Below are positions 31,420-43,209 of a stretch of DNA of 64,000 nt, piece after piece. The notes below the pieces were generated by a model that was not told where the DNA came from, made no database searches, and worked only from the letters and a program-made list of their open reading frames with translations. Position numbers and translations under genes: made by a program. Each line of letters begins with the position of its first letter. Positions within the stretch are counted from its first letter, which is position 1. Origin of the DNA: Sinohyriopsis cumingii (taxonomy: Eukaryota > Mollusca > Bivalvia > Unionida > Unionidae); contig CM068827.1 of assembly GCA_028554795.2 (NCBI GenBank), forward strand, positions 141,881,251 through 141,945,250. The letters are read 5' to 3'.

Positions 31420-32490
31420 TCCTTTTTATAATCGATGACTTGCGAAGCGTCGATCCAAGAATCAAAACTGGGAGGATATCCTTTCCAATGTAGTGTGACT
31501 TCTTTGACACGTCGTTTTCCCACTTTACGGGTTCTTCGTTCGAGAATGCTTTCGATGTCGTACACTTCGTCTTCTTTTTTAGTCATACTTTGTAACTCGG
31601 GCAAGTAAAACGTTCCTTTTAACACTTCCCCTTTCATTATTTCCAATTTATAGACGACAGAATACGCACTCTTCCAGTGATACGAAACAATTCGGTAGTC
31701 TAGGTGGGTAAGTAACCTTTGTCGAAAGTGTTTTTGGTTTTGCCAATGCGCACCCAATCTCCTACTGCAAACACTCCACTTTTCTTGGGGACAGCCCCCG
31801 TCGGGGACATACCAAACAGGCGCTCAGAAACGGTCACTTTGTTGGCGCGAGTCACTTCTTGGGGTGCTCGTGCGATGCTTCGATGGTAAAATTGGGTTTA
31901 CGCTTGAACCAAGTGTGGTAAGACGTAGATGTATTGGAGAGTGTGTTGATGCGTAAAATATTCCCACATGCTTTCTTTCAAGTGCGTTCAAAACGTTCCA
32001 CAATGCTGGCTTTGGTTTCGGGATTCTTGGTGGTGAAAAAAGGATTGCCTGATCTCTTCAATTCTTTTTGGAAAGCTTGGTTCAGAAATTCGGTGCCTTT
32101 GTCAGTTTGCCATCGAAGAGGGTGACGACCGCTTTGTTTCAACACCAGTTGGAGGGCTCGCACTAACTCACTGCTCGATTTGGAAGTCAATGGCACGACA
32201 CAGCCAAATTTGGAACAGACATCGATGGTACTAAACAAATATTTGTAGCCATGATTGTAGGTGGCCAAATGAGAGACATCGGCTAAATCTGTTTGCCATT
32301 GTTGATAAATGCCGTTCACTCGAGTGCGACGTTAGGGGAATTTTCGTCCAATGGGTTTATGTAAAGTGTACGTACCTTGTTCTTGTAACCATCGTTGCAC
32401 TTGAGGTAAACGGAGACCTTTCAGTCGCGTTTTGGCAGCATGATACAATTTCTGAACTCCACCGTAACTCCATCTTTTAATAAGTCATAC
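31416..32490 (-). pseudogene. Element B: rve integrase with C-terminal chromodomain, broken
   Basis: Reading on -, about 32,475-32,340 gives QKLYHAAKTRLKGLRLPQVQ and TYTLHKP, then an in-frame TAA (about 32,334). The catalytic core in 32,319-31,978 has Asp in QWQTDLADVSHLA, Asp in RWQTDKGTEFLN and Glu in ASIVERFERT. After more shifts a frame from 31,757 to 31,416 ends in a chromodomain (VYDIESILERR, EVTLHWKGYPPSFDSWI). Chromodomain integrases are typical of metazoan Polintons; the chromodomain may steer insertion to marked chromatin. Several breaks inactivate it. Confidence 0.85.
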
Positions 32491-33230
32491 ACACTGCGAT
32501 GATGCTACCTTGGATGGGGCGATAGGGAGGTTTGGAAACGGATTTATGTGTCCGATGTGCCTCGGGAGTATAAGACGAAGGTAGTGGTGGAGGTGGTAAT
32601 GGAATGGCTTTGGTCTTCTTTTCGTTTTTCACTTCTTGTTTCCCTTCTTTCTTTTTCACTTCTGTCGAAGGAGGAGTGTACATCGTCTTTTTCTCCCAAG
32701 CTTTCATCTCTTCTCGTTGGAGTGTGGGAGATGGGGTCAACAAGAACGCTGAAATCTTACTAGGAATGGGAGCTGCTGGCTTCTCGTACCACTTCTTCCT
32801 CAGGCTTTCGTGGGGTTGCGTCTGTCTTGACCTCTGGAGGTGGTTGTGGTGGTGGTGGACTTTTCATCAGGACCTTAAAATCTTTCAGAGTGGGTAGTGC
32901 TGTTTCGTCTAAAGCTTTCTGATGAAAGAGTTGTAGTGATTGCAAGAGTTGACCGTACTTTTGCGATTTTTCTGTTTCGGACAAATCATTGCGATCCTTC
33001 AACGACTGCAATTCGTGTTTAGCTGCGATATCTCGGTCTGTCACGTATGCCGCAATGATGACATTTCCAAATTCGTCGGCTTCTACAAAGCCCAGTTCTT
33101 CGTCGTAATTGACTAAGATCAAGTCCTCGCGAACTACGTTCACGTGTTTCATGTATTTAATTTTGTCGTGAATCATCGGGAAGGCTCTTATCAAATACTC
33201 CGTCTTGGGTAAACACGGTCGTTGTGCCAT
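32477..33230 (-). pseudogene. Element B: PolB remnant fused to accessory ORF
   Basis: The open frame 33,230-32,760 begins with PolB palm residues (KTEYLIRAFPMIHDKIKYMK, VEADEFGNVIIAAYVT). It then changes, without a stop, into a hydrophilic sequence with KHELQSLKDRNDLSETEKSQ and KYGQLLQSLQLFHQ, which matches the small coiled-coil ORF that usually precedes the integrase in Polintons. A second frame (32,743-32,477) continues with a Pro/Lys-rich tail (PPPPLPSSY). The part of PolB carrying motif C should lie at the join and is absent. A deletion therefore fused two genes. Confidence 0.65.
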
Positions 33231-35210
33231 TTTACCTCACAAACAATTCAACATCACTTTGGCAAACGATCGCCTTCCTTCGCTTTCTCCTCGTGGTCTA
33301 AAGTGATGCCTTCCTGCTCCCAGTATTTATCTTTGAATTTATTTTGGTCTTAGGGAGTGTGGCATCAGGAAGGATAGCCACTGGCTTCTTGTTTCAGTTT
33401 CAAAAAGGCATCCACGTAGTCTGTGAAAATACCTTTCTGGGTCTCGTCGCCCTTGTGGTACTGTTCTGTCTTGGGAAATGGTAAATTTCGTTCACTTCTA
33501 ACAGTTGCTATCCCAGGTCCAGAGCTTTAAACAATTCCACGCTGACCCACGTTCTCGTCCAGGCGCGTTCTTCCTGCATGTGCAGACAAGGCTGGTCTTG
33601 GTTGCACGTTCCGGCACAAATACGGCACAAGGGAAACATCAGTTTCCTTGGCAATGGTAAGGTAAAACGGGATGGTACAAGTCCGTGGGAGGCAAGACTT
33701 TGCATCTGATCAAGCTTTCGTATTGTCGAATGTTGTCCAAGTCAATGTGTTCCATCAGCAATTGCTGCTACCCTGCGGATAACGACAATAGTTGCACACG
33801 TACGGATACAGCGAACACACGACCAAGTATTTGATTTCTTCCTCTTTCTCTTCGTCAGCGTGGCACAGCAAACAGGTGGCATTCGTCCGTCCTCCGTACA
33901 AACTATTCCGCGGGACCAGTGGGTCCACAAGCTTCTAACTTTCCGCGATGCGTTTAAACTCGGAATCGGTTTTCAAACGGTGATTGTATTCATGTTCCCA
34001 CATTTCCACCACTTGGTATCCTTGCAGGCTTCTTTCAAAGGAGCGACCCCTCTGTGTTCCATGCACAGGTCTCGAAATTTTCCACAGCAACGCCGTAAAA
34101 TGTCCACGTCGGAACGACAAAATTTTATCATTTCTTCCTGAAAGTGGAAGGGGTCCGAGGCGTGATCCTATTACCAAGCGTAGAAAGCTTCTCGTTGCTC
34201 GGTACGCATGTTGTCAGGGTCGTAGTCGTGAACCTCAGGAAAATTTGGTAGTACGGCGTGTTGATTGGCTTCGGTATTGAAAAAGTGAGGAAAATAACCT
34301 TTGGCCATTTCTGTCATTCCAAACGTTTTAGGCATTCGGCTCAAAGGCATGGCCAAGTAGCTCATCGAATCTTTAAACTGTACTTGTCCCACTTGCATGG
34401 AAATGATTTTGGCTCCGTTCAAAGTCACTTTAGAACGTTCGGTACTTTGTTCCGTACAGTATCTCAAAAGAAACTGACCATCGTATCCAGAGAAATTGTG
34501 AGCCATTACCGTGGCATGGCGATGACAATCTCCGTAACGTTCGATGTCCTCTTGGTTCCAAGTCTCGTCGATGAGGTCAGAGATCCATTGGGCGAAATCG
34601 GCTAGTATGTTCGGTCCTCGAAATAATTTTTCACGTCCTCCAGGAATCTTGCTGAAGTGAGGACAATGAGTAAAGATAGACTATTGAATGCACTTTTCGC
34701 ACGCTCGATGAGCCACGCAGAAATTAGTAAAGTGAATACTGGTCTCTTGAGTACATTCGAAATCGAAAAAAGATGAAATTGCCTTTCTTCTGGTCATCTT
34801 CCTCCTCTTGTTTGGAATGGTATTTTTGAATGTAGCATTCGTGTTCCAAGTCCACGATTTGGTGACAAATGTGACGTCGTTTCTTTCCTCTACATACGTG
34901 AAACTTGGCACTGTTGGTACGGATGCCTTGTCCACAAGTAGGACACAATCTCAGGAGTTGACAAGCACTTTTGTTGGTAACAGGCAGGTCTTATAAAAGT
35001 GCGCTGACAAGCAGGGCAATGCACTCGTGGTTGTACTTCGTCCATACAGGCTTGAGAGGCCAAATATCCCCCACATTTCGATCCACAATGCTTGTGTTGC
35101 TCTTGACTGTTATTGCGATAGTCACATTTCTCACAGTAATAACCATATCACCTGTTCTCGTCACAAGATGTGGACGAAGTGCCCGTTATTGTAATCAGAC
35201 GTAGACAGCT
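32990..35210 (-). pseudogene. Element B: protein-primed type-B DNA polymerase, decayed and truncated
   Basis: The N-terminus (35,200-34,720) has several Cys/His zinc-like motifs and exonuclease motif I SFFDFECTQE. The next frame (34,506-34,171) holds AHNFSGYDGQFLLRY, GAKIISMQVGQVQFKDSMSY and PKTFGMTEMAKGYFPHFF, the exonuclease region of Polinton PolB. Further frames show EEMIKFCRSDVDILRRC (about 34,140), LMFPLCRICAGTC, RAWTRTWVSVELFKALDLG (33,705-33,508) and the palm remains at 33,230-33,040. More than six frame changes or stops are needed, and motif C is deleted. It would have copied the element using a terminal protein as primer. Confidence 0.82.
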
Positions 35211-35219
35211 CCTCCCACA

Positions 35220-36010
35220 TCGCCTCCCCGGGGAGTGACCGTTGTTCTAGGCGGGCACATACCCAGGCCTCAGATTGCTCGCCTGGAGTGGTGGCATTCT
35301 TTCAGACATTACCGGTGTGAGCAGAATCATCAATTGTAATCTGAATCTACCACAAAATATATATCCGTCAGGAGGAGGGGTAGAATTTGGATTTCAAGAC
35401 ATTCCCAATACATTTAACCAGGTATAAACCATAATACCAAGAAACCACAAGAACTTGGATATGGAATCTTCTAACCTAGGAAAGAAAATTTCTTGGTGAT
35501 GGAATAAACATAGAAAAGGAAATGGACTTGGATTTAGAATTTTGGATATTTCATACGGAACTTTAAAATAACACGTTCACACTACCTATAACAAGGTATA
35601 ACCGACAAAAGTATGAAACCACAAGGACAAGGACATGGAATATCCTAACCCAGGAAGATTTCATAGTAATGGAACGAACATAGACTCGAAAATGGACTTT
35701 GATCTAGAATTCAGGATGATTCATACGGAACATTAAAAGTTTTAATCTACAGCTGGAATGAATAAGAACTTTGAAGCTGATCACAATCGGATGGATAACA
35801 AAATCAATTAAGGAAAACGATAACAGCGACTTGTTTACAATATGAACATAATTGAAGATTTACTAATCGAGATTGCCAAAGGATAAATTCCTCTTATATA
35901 CGACACGAACCTGTTCATATATGGAACCAGATCACAAATGGACAGAAGACAAAACCATTCGAGAATAATGGTTAATGATTCACTAATCAAGATCGCCAAA
36001 TGATGAACTT
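35220..36010. repeat. Flank of element B with degenerate direct repeats
   Basis: Beyond the PolB N-terminus no gene is seen. Two copies of an approximately 170-bp segment occur (about 35,400-35,570 and 35,590-35,735; shared TGGAATCTTCTAACC/TGGAATATCCTAACC, AATTTCAT and TTCATACGGAAC). A second pair occurs at about 35,840-35,885 and 35,965-36,010 (shared TTTACTAATCGAGATTGCCAA). These may be terminal or subterminal repeats of element B. Confidence 0.5.
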
Positions 36011-37593
36011 GGTTTATTTAAGACACGGGATGGGGATCTCCAGATAGGCAAGCCATCTAAGGATGTGCACTCCAAAGAGAGGTTAAGAGGAAGAGCCTGA
36101 TGATTACATTTTAAACTTAAATAGCAAATGATTGAGTGTAACAAGAAAATTCTAACATAATTAGATCACAATATGCCACAGCCTATGGAAAAACTGAAAT
36201 AGCGATAACAAAACGTAACACATACACACACTAAACAAAAAACAAAAGCACTTAGCCACCGTATTAATTTTTACACTAAACATTTCATTTTCGGCTTGAA
36301 ATATCCTTTCAAAAGTTTATTATCACACTAAGCTTAGATAAGAAAACATGACTGCAATTAATTTGATCTAGATACAGCTGTCCTTACATTTATATGGATA
36401 TAAATACAACACAATACTCATCAATACACAACACAAGCACAAATGATTCTGGCAAAGTCACTATAATTCAACTAAATACAAAGGGAAAAAAAGGAAAGGA
36501 ACCCCTCCCTTAGACTTAATAGTCTTCAAGGGGGCCAGTACTATCCTAAGTTAAAAGTCATGATAAGTTGGAAATCAGGTCCAATGCCGACACGGGCATA
36601 GCGGAATAAAGTACAATTGTCTAAATCTTTTTCTGGGATAATGCAAAACTCTGTAACTACCATTGGACGAACAAAACAGAGAGCATCCTTGTTGAAATTA
36701 CATTTATTTATATTTCCAATTATTACTTTATAATAACATCAAAACATGTAACACTAACTGGGTGGACTAAGAAACCTGGCACCTCTCAAAACACCTTTAG
36801 AAAACCAAGGCGTCACTTCTAAGTCTTAACCAACTAAATGTGTTGGGATGAGGCTATAAGGTGTCAGCAGTAGAATCATATACTCTCGTATTTTCAGTGC
36901 TGTTCCGTACGGACTTATCCATGTATGGGAAATCATCATGGACAATTATCAGGATCACGGATACGAGTGTTTGGAAATGAAGGATTTATGTGGAGAGAAA
37001 ATGCTGTTTCAATAGGGTCCTTATCTACGGACCAGAAGTCAGAAGACGTTTGATGAAGAGAAGAAGACCTATACGTTGCTCTTTACGTGAACGGAATGAT
37101 GTTAACAAAAAACCAAAGGCTCGTTTCAGGTCCACTCATATGCCTCGAAAAGATTTGCTTTCTTGCCTAAAAAAATATTTAGTTAATTGCAAAGTTGTCT
37201 GTACAACGTCTAGTGTTTGTGTCATCTCTGTCTCTGTTTCGCCAGTCCCGTTTCCGCCAAGCGTTCTAGGTTTTTGTTCCTTCTGTTTGGTCAGATTGAG
37301 GTCAGCTCCTTGCTACATTGTTACCAATCGTCAGTGCCGTGACGTCACCTCCCTGTTTCATTCATATTGTCCCTAGACAGTCCCAATACATTTTTGTCCC
37401 TCTATAGCCCCACTTATGTTAAAATTCCCCATCTTAAATTCCCATTGTCCCTATATCGTCCAAAGACCTTTTTGACTGGATTTTCCATTTTCCTTATATC
37501 ATCCCCATTAACTACTAACATGTTTGCATCTAACATCTTCCAGATAACAGATTTGTATATTGACGTCAGCCGGTGCCTTTCTCTGAATCGCTG

Positions 37594-37597
<4 letters not shown>
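36010..37597. other. Non-coding stretch without recognised genes
   Basis: AT-rich, with only short unrecognised frames. The longest (36,990-37,376, +) has no family signature and an Arg/Ser-rich composition, so I do not call it. Confidence 0.5.

Positions 37598-37640
<43 letters not shown>
37598..37640. repeat. (AAT)n microsatellite, LINE tail
   Basis: About 14 AAT units on +. They directly adjoin the conserved 3' end of the LINE, so they are its (ATT)n tail on -. Confidence 0.9.
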
Positions 37641-37643
<3 letters not shown>

Positions 37644-40600
37644 GACTTAGTATAGCGCCTAATCTTTAGAAGCTCTAAGCGCTTTACCACATTAGACAAC
37701 ACCTATAAGATAAAAAACATATACAATGCTATGATTACAAAAACAAACACCATGAAATTAGAAAACATAAAAAACATGCTGAAAATATTTAAGGTAGGAA
37801 ACAGTATCAGGTCTTTAAGTTTGTTCTTAAAGTCGAAATAAGTGACTTTTGAGAGCGCTCTTGAATGGGATCACTGTGTCTTTGTGTCTAAAATCAGTGA
37901 ACTATTCATTCCACGTTGCTGGGCCCTGATATGCAAAAGAACGCTGTCCATATGACTTTGCTTTCATAGTGGGAATAGTGAGTATACGATTGTCAGAAAA
38001 GGAGCGTAAGTATCTTGCTGGTGTGTACACATGGGTGAGGTCGGATAGGTATGTTGGACTGGAGTCCGTTAGTGAAACGTAGCACAGAAAACAAATTTTG
38101 TGTTTGATTCTGGATCGAATGGATAGCCAGTGTAGTGTACAGAGCAGCAGGGAGGTGTTTATGATCGTGGTACTCTAAGTATGATCCGAGCAGCTGTGTT
38201 TTGAACTTTTTGAAGTTTCTGGAGTAGATATTGAGACAGACAGAATTGAGCTACAATAGTCCAGTCTTGAAAGTACTAATGAACACACAAGTGTTTTAGT
38301 GGCATCAAATGAAAGATATTTGCGAATGGAGCTGATGCGTCTCAGCTCAAGATATGCAGCCTTGCATATGTTCATGACGTGTTGGTGCAATGTGAGAGTA
38401 CTGTCCAGAGTAACACCAAGGTTTCGTACTGATTGTGTGAATATAATGTTGGTGTTGCTGATATTTATTGTTTGAGGTAAAGGATGTGAATGAGAACGTC
38501 TTTCTGTTGTGATCAGAATGGCCTCAGTTTTATCATCATTCATCTGCAGCTTGTTACATGTCATCCATGACTTCACATCAGAAATGCACCTCTCTACACC
38601 TTGGATGGTAGCATCAACTTCATTTGGGTGGCTAGATTTGTATATTTGGGTGGCTAGATTTGTATATTTGGGTGTCATCAGCGTACAGTTAGTGAGATAT
38701 TTGGATGATGATCTATGACACTTGAGAGCGGCTGAGTGTATAGAATGAAGAGAGCAAGTCCAAGAACAGACCCCTGTGGAACACCACAACATAGATCAAC
38801 TGGGCTGGAGTGTATTCCATTTGCAGATACAATTTGTGTCCTGTTGACCAAGTAGGACTTGAACCACAGTAAGGCTGTATCATGAATGCCAAATACATGC
38901 TGGAGACGTTGAAGTAATATATCATGGTCTATTGTGTCAAATGCTGCAGACAAATCAAGGAGGGTGACGACTGTAATCTTTCCGCTATCCAAAGCAGAGA
39001 GAATGTCATTAACTAGTTTTAGAAGAGTAGTTTCAGTGCTGTGGCAAGGGCGATATGCAGTATGTACATTGCTAAAAAGACTGTTTGAATTCAGATGAGA
39101 TACAAGTTGGGATAGAACAACCTTTTCTAAGATTTTTTTTTATATGAATGGGAGATTAGAAACTGGGTGGTAGTTCTTTAAATCGTTATGGTTTCTTCAG
39201 CAGAGGCTTTGCAATGGCAGTTCTGAAAAATGATGGGAATTCTCCTGATGAGAGAGAGGTATTAATAACATCAGTTAGTGAAGGCAATACTGGATCTAAG
39301 CACTCAAGCAACAGTGATGTTGGAATTGGATCAAGTTCACATGACTTTGGTGAACTCTTCATCAGAATTGTACGTACGAAATCCATAGAGACAGGTTCAA
39401 ATGCTGCTAATGGTTGTCACTGGAATTCTGTATCCCAACTGTATGGTGACGAGGAGTCAATTGAAATTGTGGTGTCAAGCTTATCTCTAATGGTTCAAAC
39501 TTTGGCACAGAAGAAATTTGCAAACTTGTCCGGAAGGTTGACTGGAGAGAAGGTAGCTGGAAGTGGTGTAGATTTGTTCCTTGACATTAGCATGTTAGTA
39601 ATCTTGAAGAGCTCTTTGCAGCTGGAACTTTCTATGATCTTAGTAGTGTAGTGGGCTGATTTCGCTGCATGGACTATATTTGTGACATTCTTCTTAGCGG
39701 CTTCATAGATTTGCTTATGAATAGTGAGTCTGGTGGATAGCCAAAGCCTCTCAGCTTTACGGCGGTCTCTTTTAGCAGTGCGAAGCTGGTCCTTAACACT
39801 GCTATACAATGGAGAACACCTTTGAATTGATACTCTGCACTTGGTAGCTGGGGTATGTTTGTCTTGCAATGAACGCAGGCAGTTATCGAGTTGTTCTGCT
39901 GTAGGAGGTAAGCAAGTTGTTAGGTTTGCTTGGATGTCATGCATTAGTTTAGTTCTATTTATCAAACGGAGGTTTCTCTTAATAGCAAATGAAGGTGGAA
40001 GGTTAGGGACGAATACGTCAAGATGGTATACAATGCAGAGGTGATCTGATGCAAGGTCATGGGATACCAGGGAGGACAGTATAATGTTATCATCAGGTCT
40101 ATGAAGAATCCAGTCTAAAATGTGACCATGTTTATGGGCGGGTTGGTTAACTGACTGTTTGAGGTTGAAAACATTAATGGAATCTATGAGTTTTGATGTG
40201 TTTGGGTTTCCGGGACAGTCAAAGTGAAAATTGAAATCTCCAAGAATAATCATGTTGCCACCTTTCCATACTCCAGGAGATTCGGAAACTGCTCCAAAAA
40301 GAGAGATTCAGTCTGCTTGTTTTTTCTACTAGGAGGAGGGCGATATAGGCAGAAAAAAATGGACTGACCTTTGCTCCAGTGTGAGTGTGGTTTGGACTAG
40401 TTCAAACGATGTGTGGTCGAAACTGAATGTTGTGGTGTGGTTAAGACGTTTGATCATGGAGTTCTTTGTGATGACAGCAATTCCACCTCCGCGAGAGTTA
40501 CGGGGGAACGACTTGATGAAGTAACCAGTGGGTGTTAGATCCGCGCACTTGGGTTCATCGCCAGATGTTTTTAGCCATGTTTTTTGTCAGGAAAATGACG

Positions 40601-41270
40601 TCGATATTCTGGTCGTTGATAAAATTAACTACTTATGTGCGCTTTTCCGGTGGTCCTACTGATTGGGCATTGAATAATGCAATACGTAGAGGTATCTCTT
40701 GGATGGTTGACACAAAGGTTGACGAATTAATAGGGATTTGAATGAGGTTATCTAAATTAACGGTCGAATTTTTAAGTTGTTGAGTCGGAAAGGGCATAAG
40801 GGAGATAACTGGAATTCTTCTTCCTGTTCTACGCCAGCCTTCTTTGAAACAACGTTTCTTTTTTCGCTTCTGTTTACATTTAAGTAATGATCAATGTAAT
40901 CCCAGTTCATTTAGTCTATAGCACAGTGTAGTGTGGAGAGCCAAGGAGTGGTCATTTAAAGCAATTAATGAGGGTCCATTATAGGATAAACGGGTTGACT
41001 GACGAGTATCACGTGATGGCGGTTTGTTAAAAAACAAAGGAAGTTGTTGCAGTGGAGCAAGACAGCTCAGGAAAAGTCTAATTGTTCTCGTTTCCAAAAC
41101 AAGGAGATGAAGAAACACATACGAACTGAACAGCCAATACATAAAGAACACAATATGGTAGACAAAGACAGGCAACAAGCTCACATATCATGAAAACGGC
41201 CCAAAAAACGGAACAGCTGCTTCAAGCCGGTTAAGCGATAGCGGCCATCTTCATACGGAAATACACAAGA
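37598..41270 (-). mobile_element. CR1/L2-like non-LTR retrotransposon (LINE), nearly full length, decayed
   Basis: On -: an apurinic-type endonuclease (SRGGGIAVITKN near 40,490; LGDFNFHFD at 40,250; HGHILDWILHRPDD; DLASDHLCIVYHL). The reverse transcriptase follows with LLDLSAAFDTIDHDILLQRL, WFKSYLVNRTQ, CGVPQGSVLGLALF (38,992-38,700), the YADD box (about 38,680-38,690) and NLGVTLDSTLTL (38,500-38,380). The 3' end is GGCGCTATACTAAGTCCTC and an (ATT)n tail at 37,598-37,640. Several frameshifts and a 22-bp tandem duplication after YADD break it. The 5' limit near 41,270 is approximate. Domain content and tail suit the CR1/L2 group. Confidence 0.82.
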
Positions 41271-41640
41271 GAATGGAATTGTACCGTATTGGAAGAAGAT
41301 TCACTATTCTGTATTAATGCGCCTTAAATGAATGAAATTCAAAATGGGATTTAAAATGTGTTATATTAAACTACGAGTTTATTTAACTATTACTTAATCC
41401 TAAATAGAGGTATGAGCTCCTTTTAAACTAGTTGTGCCTGAAAAAGCAGTAAATGTAATACTAATCAGACAAAGTTATCGGCGGTTGTGTGGGTGTGGTG
41501 TATATCACTGCAAAGGACCTAAGTCTACCGCTGTCCCCGCTAATAATTCATGTATATTTTCTTTGTCCCTTTGTGACACTTAATTTATTTAACTTTAATT
41601 GGCTCTTTGTTAAAATAAAAAAAAACTTAACAGTATGTTT

Positions 41641-42242
41641 CCACTGAACAATCCAAACAAGGTTACAACAGGAACACAAGAATTAAGAATGACTCCAAAA
41701 TAAGAATGAATCTGACTCCTGGTACATGATTTTGTCTAAGTTTCGCAATTTTTATTTATGACTGTAAATTGTATCGATTATCTTTAGCTGGATCTGGGGT
41801 GCGTTCATATGGTCTATTTGAAGGTATTAAAGAACGTAAAATTGTATATAATCTATAAATAGATGTTTACATGCGTCTTGACAGTTATTAATAATAGAAT
41901 TATTAGTAAAGATGTTTACAAGATTCTGCCTTGACAGGTCAGTCGAATGGTATCTTAGAAGAATTTAATTAATTCCTTCTGGATGAGTCAGGCTGCATGA
42001 ATAAATATCTTTAAATATCAGATTGAGTAGTAAAATATATCACGTGGGATATATTGCGACAAATACTCGTAATAGACTCTGAAAAGTGTATATAAGATTA
42101 GAACTGAGCAGTCAGATTCATTCTTATTTTGGAGTCATTCTTAATTCTTGTGTTCCTGTTGTAACGTCAAATCTTTAGACATGTTTATGTTGTGCTTAGA
42201 TATTATTTGAGAGGAGTGACATTTGTTTGGATTGTTCAGTGG
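41641..42242. mobile_element. Inverted-repeat element with about 80-bp arms, about 600 bp
   Basis: 41641-41719 (CCACTGAACAATCCAAACAA ... AATGAATCTGACTCC) is the reverse complement of 42110-42242 (AGTCAGATTCATTCTTATTT ... TTTGGATTGTTCAGTGG). The right arm has about 62 extra bases (roughly 42,164-42,225). The interior has no open frame with a motif. It looks like a non-autonomous DNA transposon with long terminal inverted repeats. No target duplication was confirmed. Confidence 0.7.
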
Positions 42243-42621
42243 AAATAGAAAGTGCTCCTTGGACTATAATTTTAGTTTGGAACTGTTATGAATTATTAAA
42301 AGGATTTTCGGACAATGCCATTTTGACAACATCGCGATTCTTGGCGGACTAGTACATTTCCGGTAGTGAAATTTATACAGCATATTCAATTTTTTTCTGA
42401 CTTTCATAGAACTTTAAGAGGATTATATTGGATTCATTTCATAATACTGTAAGTTCTTCTCACATTTTCATTTATAACTTTGATAATTAAATGATTTGTT
42501 CAGTTTTACAAAACTCGTTGGTGTTTGCTTCTTTCTGTTACTTAGTTTATGACAATGGTTATTCTTGACAAAATGGCTCCACTAAAATATTATTCTTTTG
42601 CTGATAATATGCAAATGCATG

Positions 42622-42747
42622 CACGGGGGCTCGTATCGTTGCTTACAATTGACCTGTCATACATGTACTATATAATAACTACAAGTGTACTTATTATATA
42701 GCACATGTATGGCAGATTAATTGTAAGCAACAATACGAGCCCCTGTG
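42622..42747. mobile_element. 126-bp palindromic hAT-type MITE, copy 1
   Basis: Almost the whole unit is one inverted repeat, beginning CACGGGGGCTCGTATCGTTG and ending AATACGAGCCCCTGTG. It is flanked by a perfect 8-bp direct repeat AATGCATG (42614-42621 and 42748-42755). The length of the duplication and the CA(C/G)GGG ends fit hAT transposases acting in trans. Confidence 0.9.
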
Positions 42748-42964
42748 AATGCATGTATATTATTGCTTTAACAAAAAAGAATATTTGAATTACGTATTTT
42801 TAACTCGTATCTGAATAATGAATATTTGAATATTAAATCGTTGTCTTCGATACAGCCAGGAAAACTAAAATCAATATGAGAAATCAATATGAGAAACAAA
42901 AGTCGTTATGCTGCAAAGGAGCTTCTTGTAGGTTAACCTTTACGCCAATTCCAAAGTTACTTTC

Positions 42965-43208
42965 AGGGCCCCGAGTGGCCGAGTGGTCTAAAGTGCTCTC
43001 CGTTACGGATCACTGCCGTCTCACCTCTGTCTGCGTGGGTTCCAGTCTCAGATTCGGCCAATGTGGGTATGTGAGAAAGCTTGCCAGTAGCTTCTCATGG
43101 ATCGGTGGTTCTTTCCGGGTTCTTCCTCCACCATTAATACTGGCCGCCATGTATAGTCTATCGTGTGCTGAAAAATGGCGTTAAACCCTACAAAAAACAA
43201 CAACAACC
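42965..43208 (+). mobile_element. tRNA-derived SINE, copy 2
   Basis: Same family as 4,836-5,085: head GGCCCCGAGTGGCCGAGTGG, B-box-like GGGTTCCAGTC, body TCGGTGGTTCTTTCCGGG, tail GTTAAACCCTAC then AACAACAAC. Complete apart from small differences. Confidence 0.85.
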
Positions 43209-43209
43209 A

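Noticed and set aside
33984..34605. Open frames on + over the PolB region
   Set aside because: The - strand carries recognisable polymerase motifs there; the + frames are shadows.
39214..39651. 145-codon frame on +
   Set aside because: Antisense to the LINE endonuclease/RT region; no motif.
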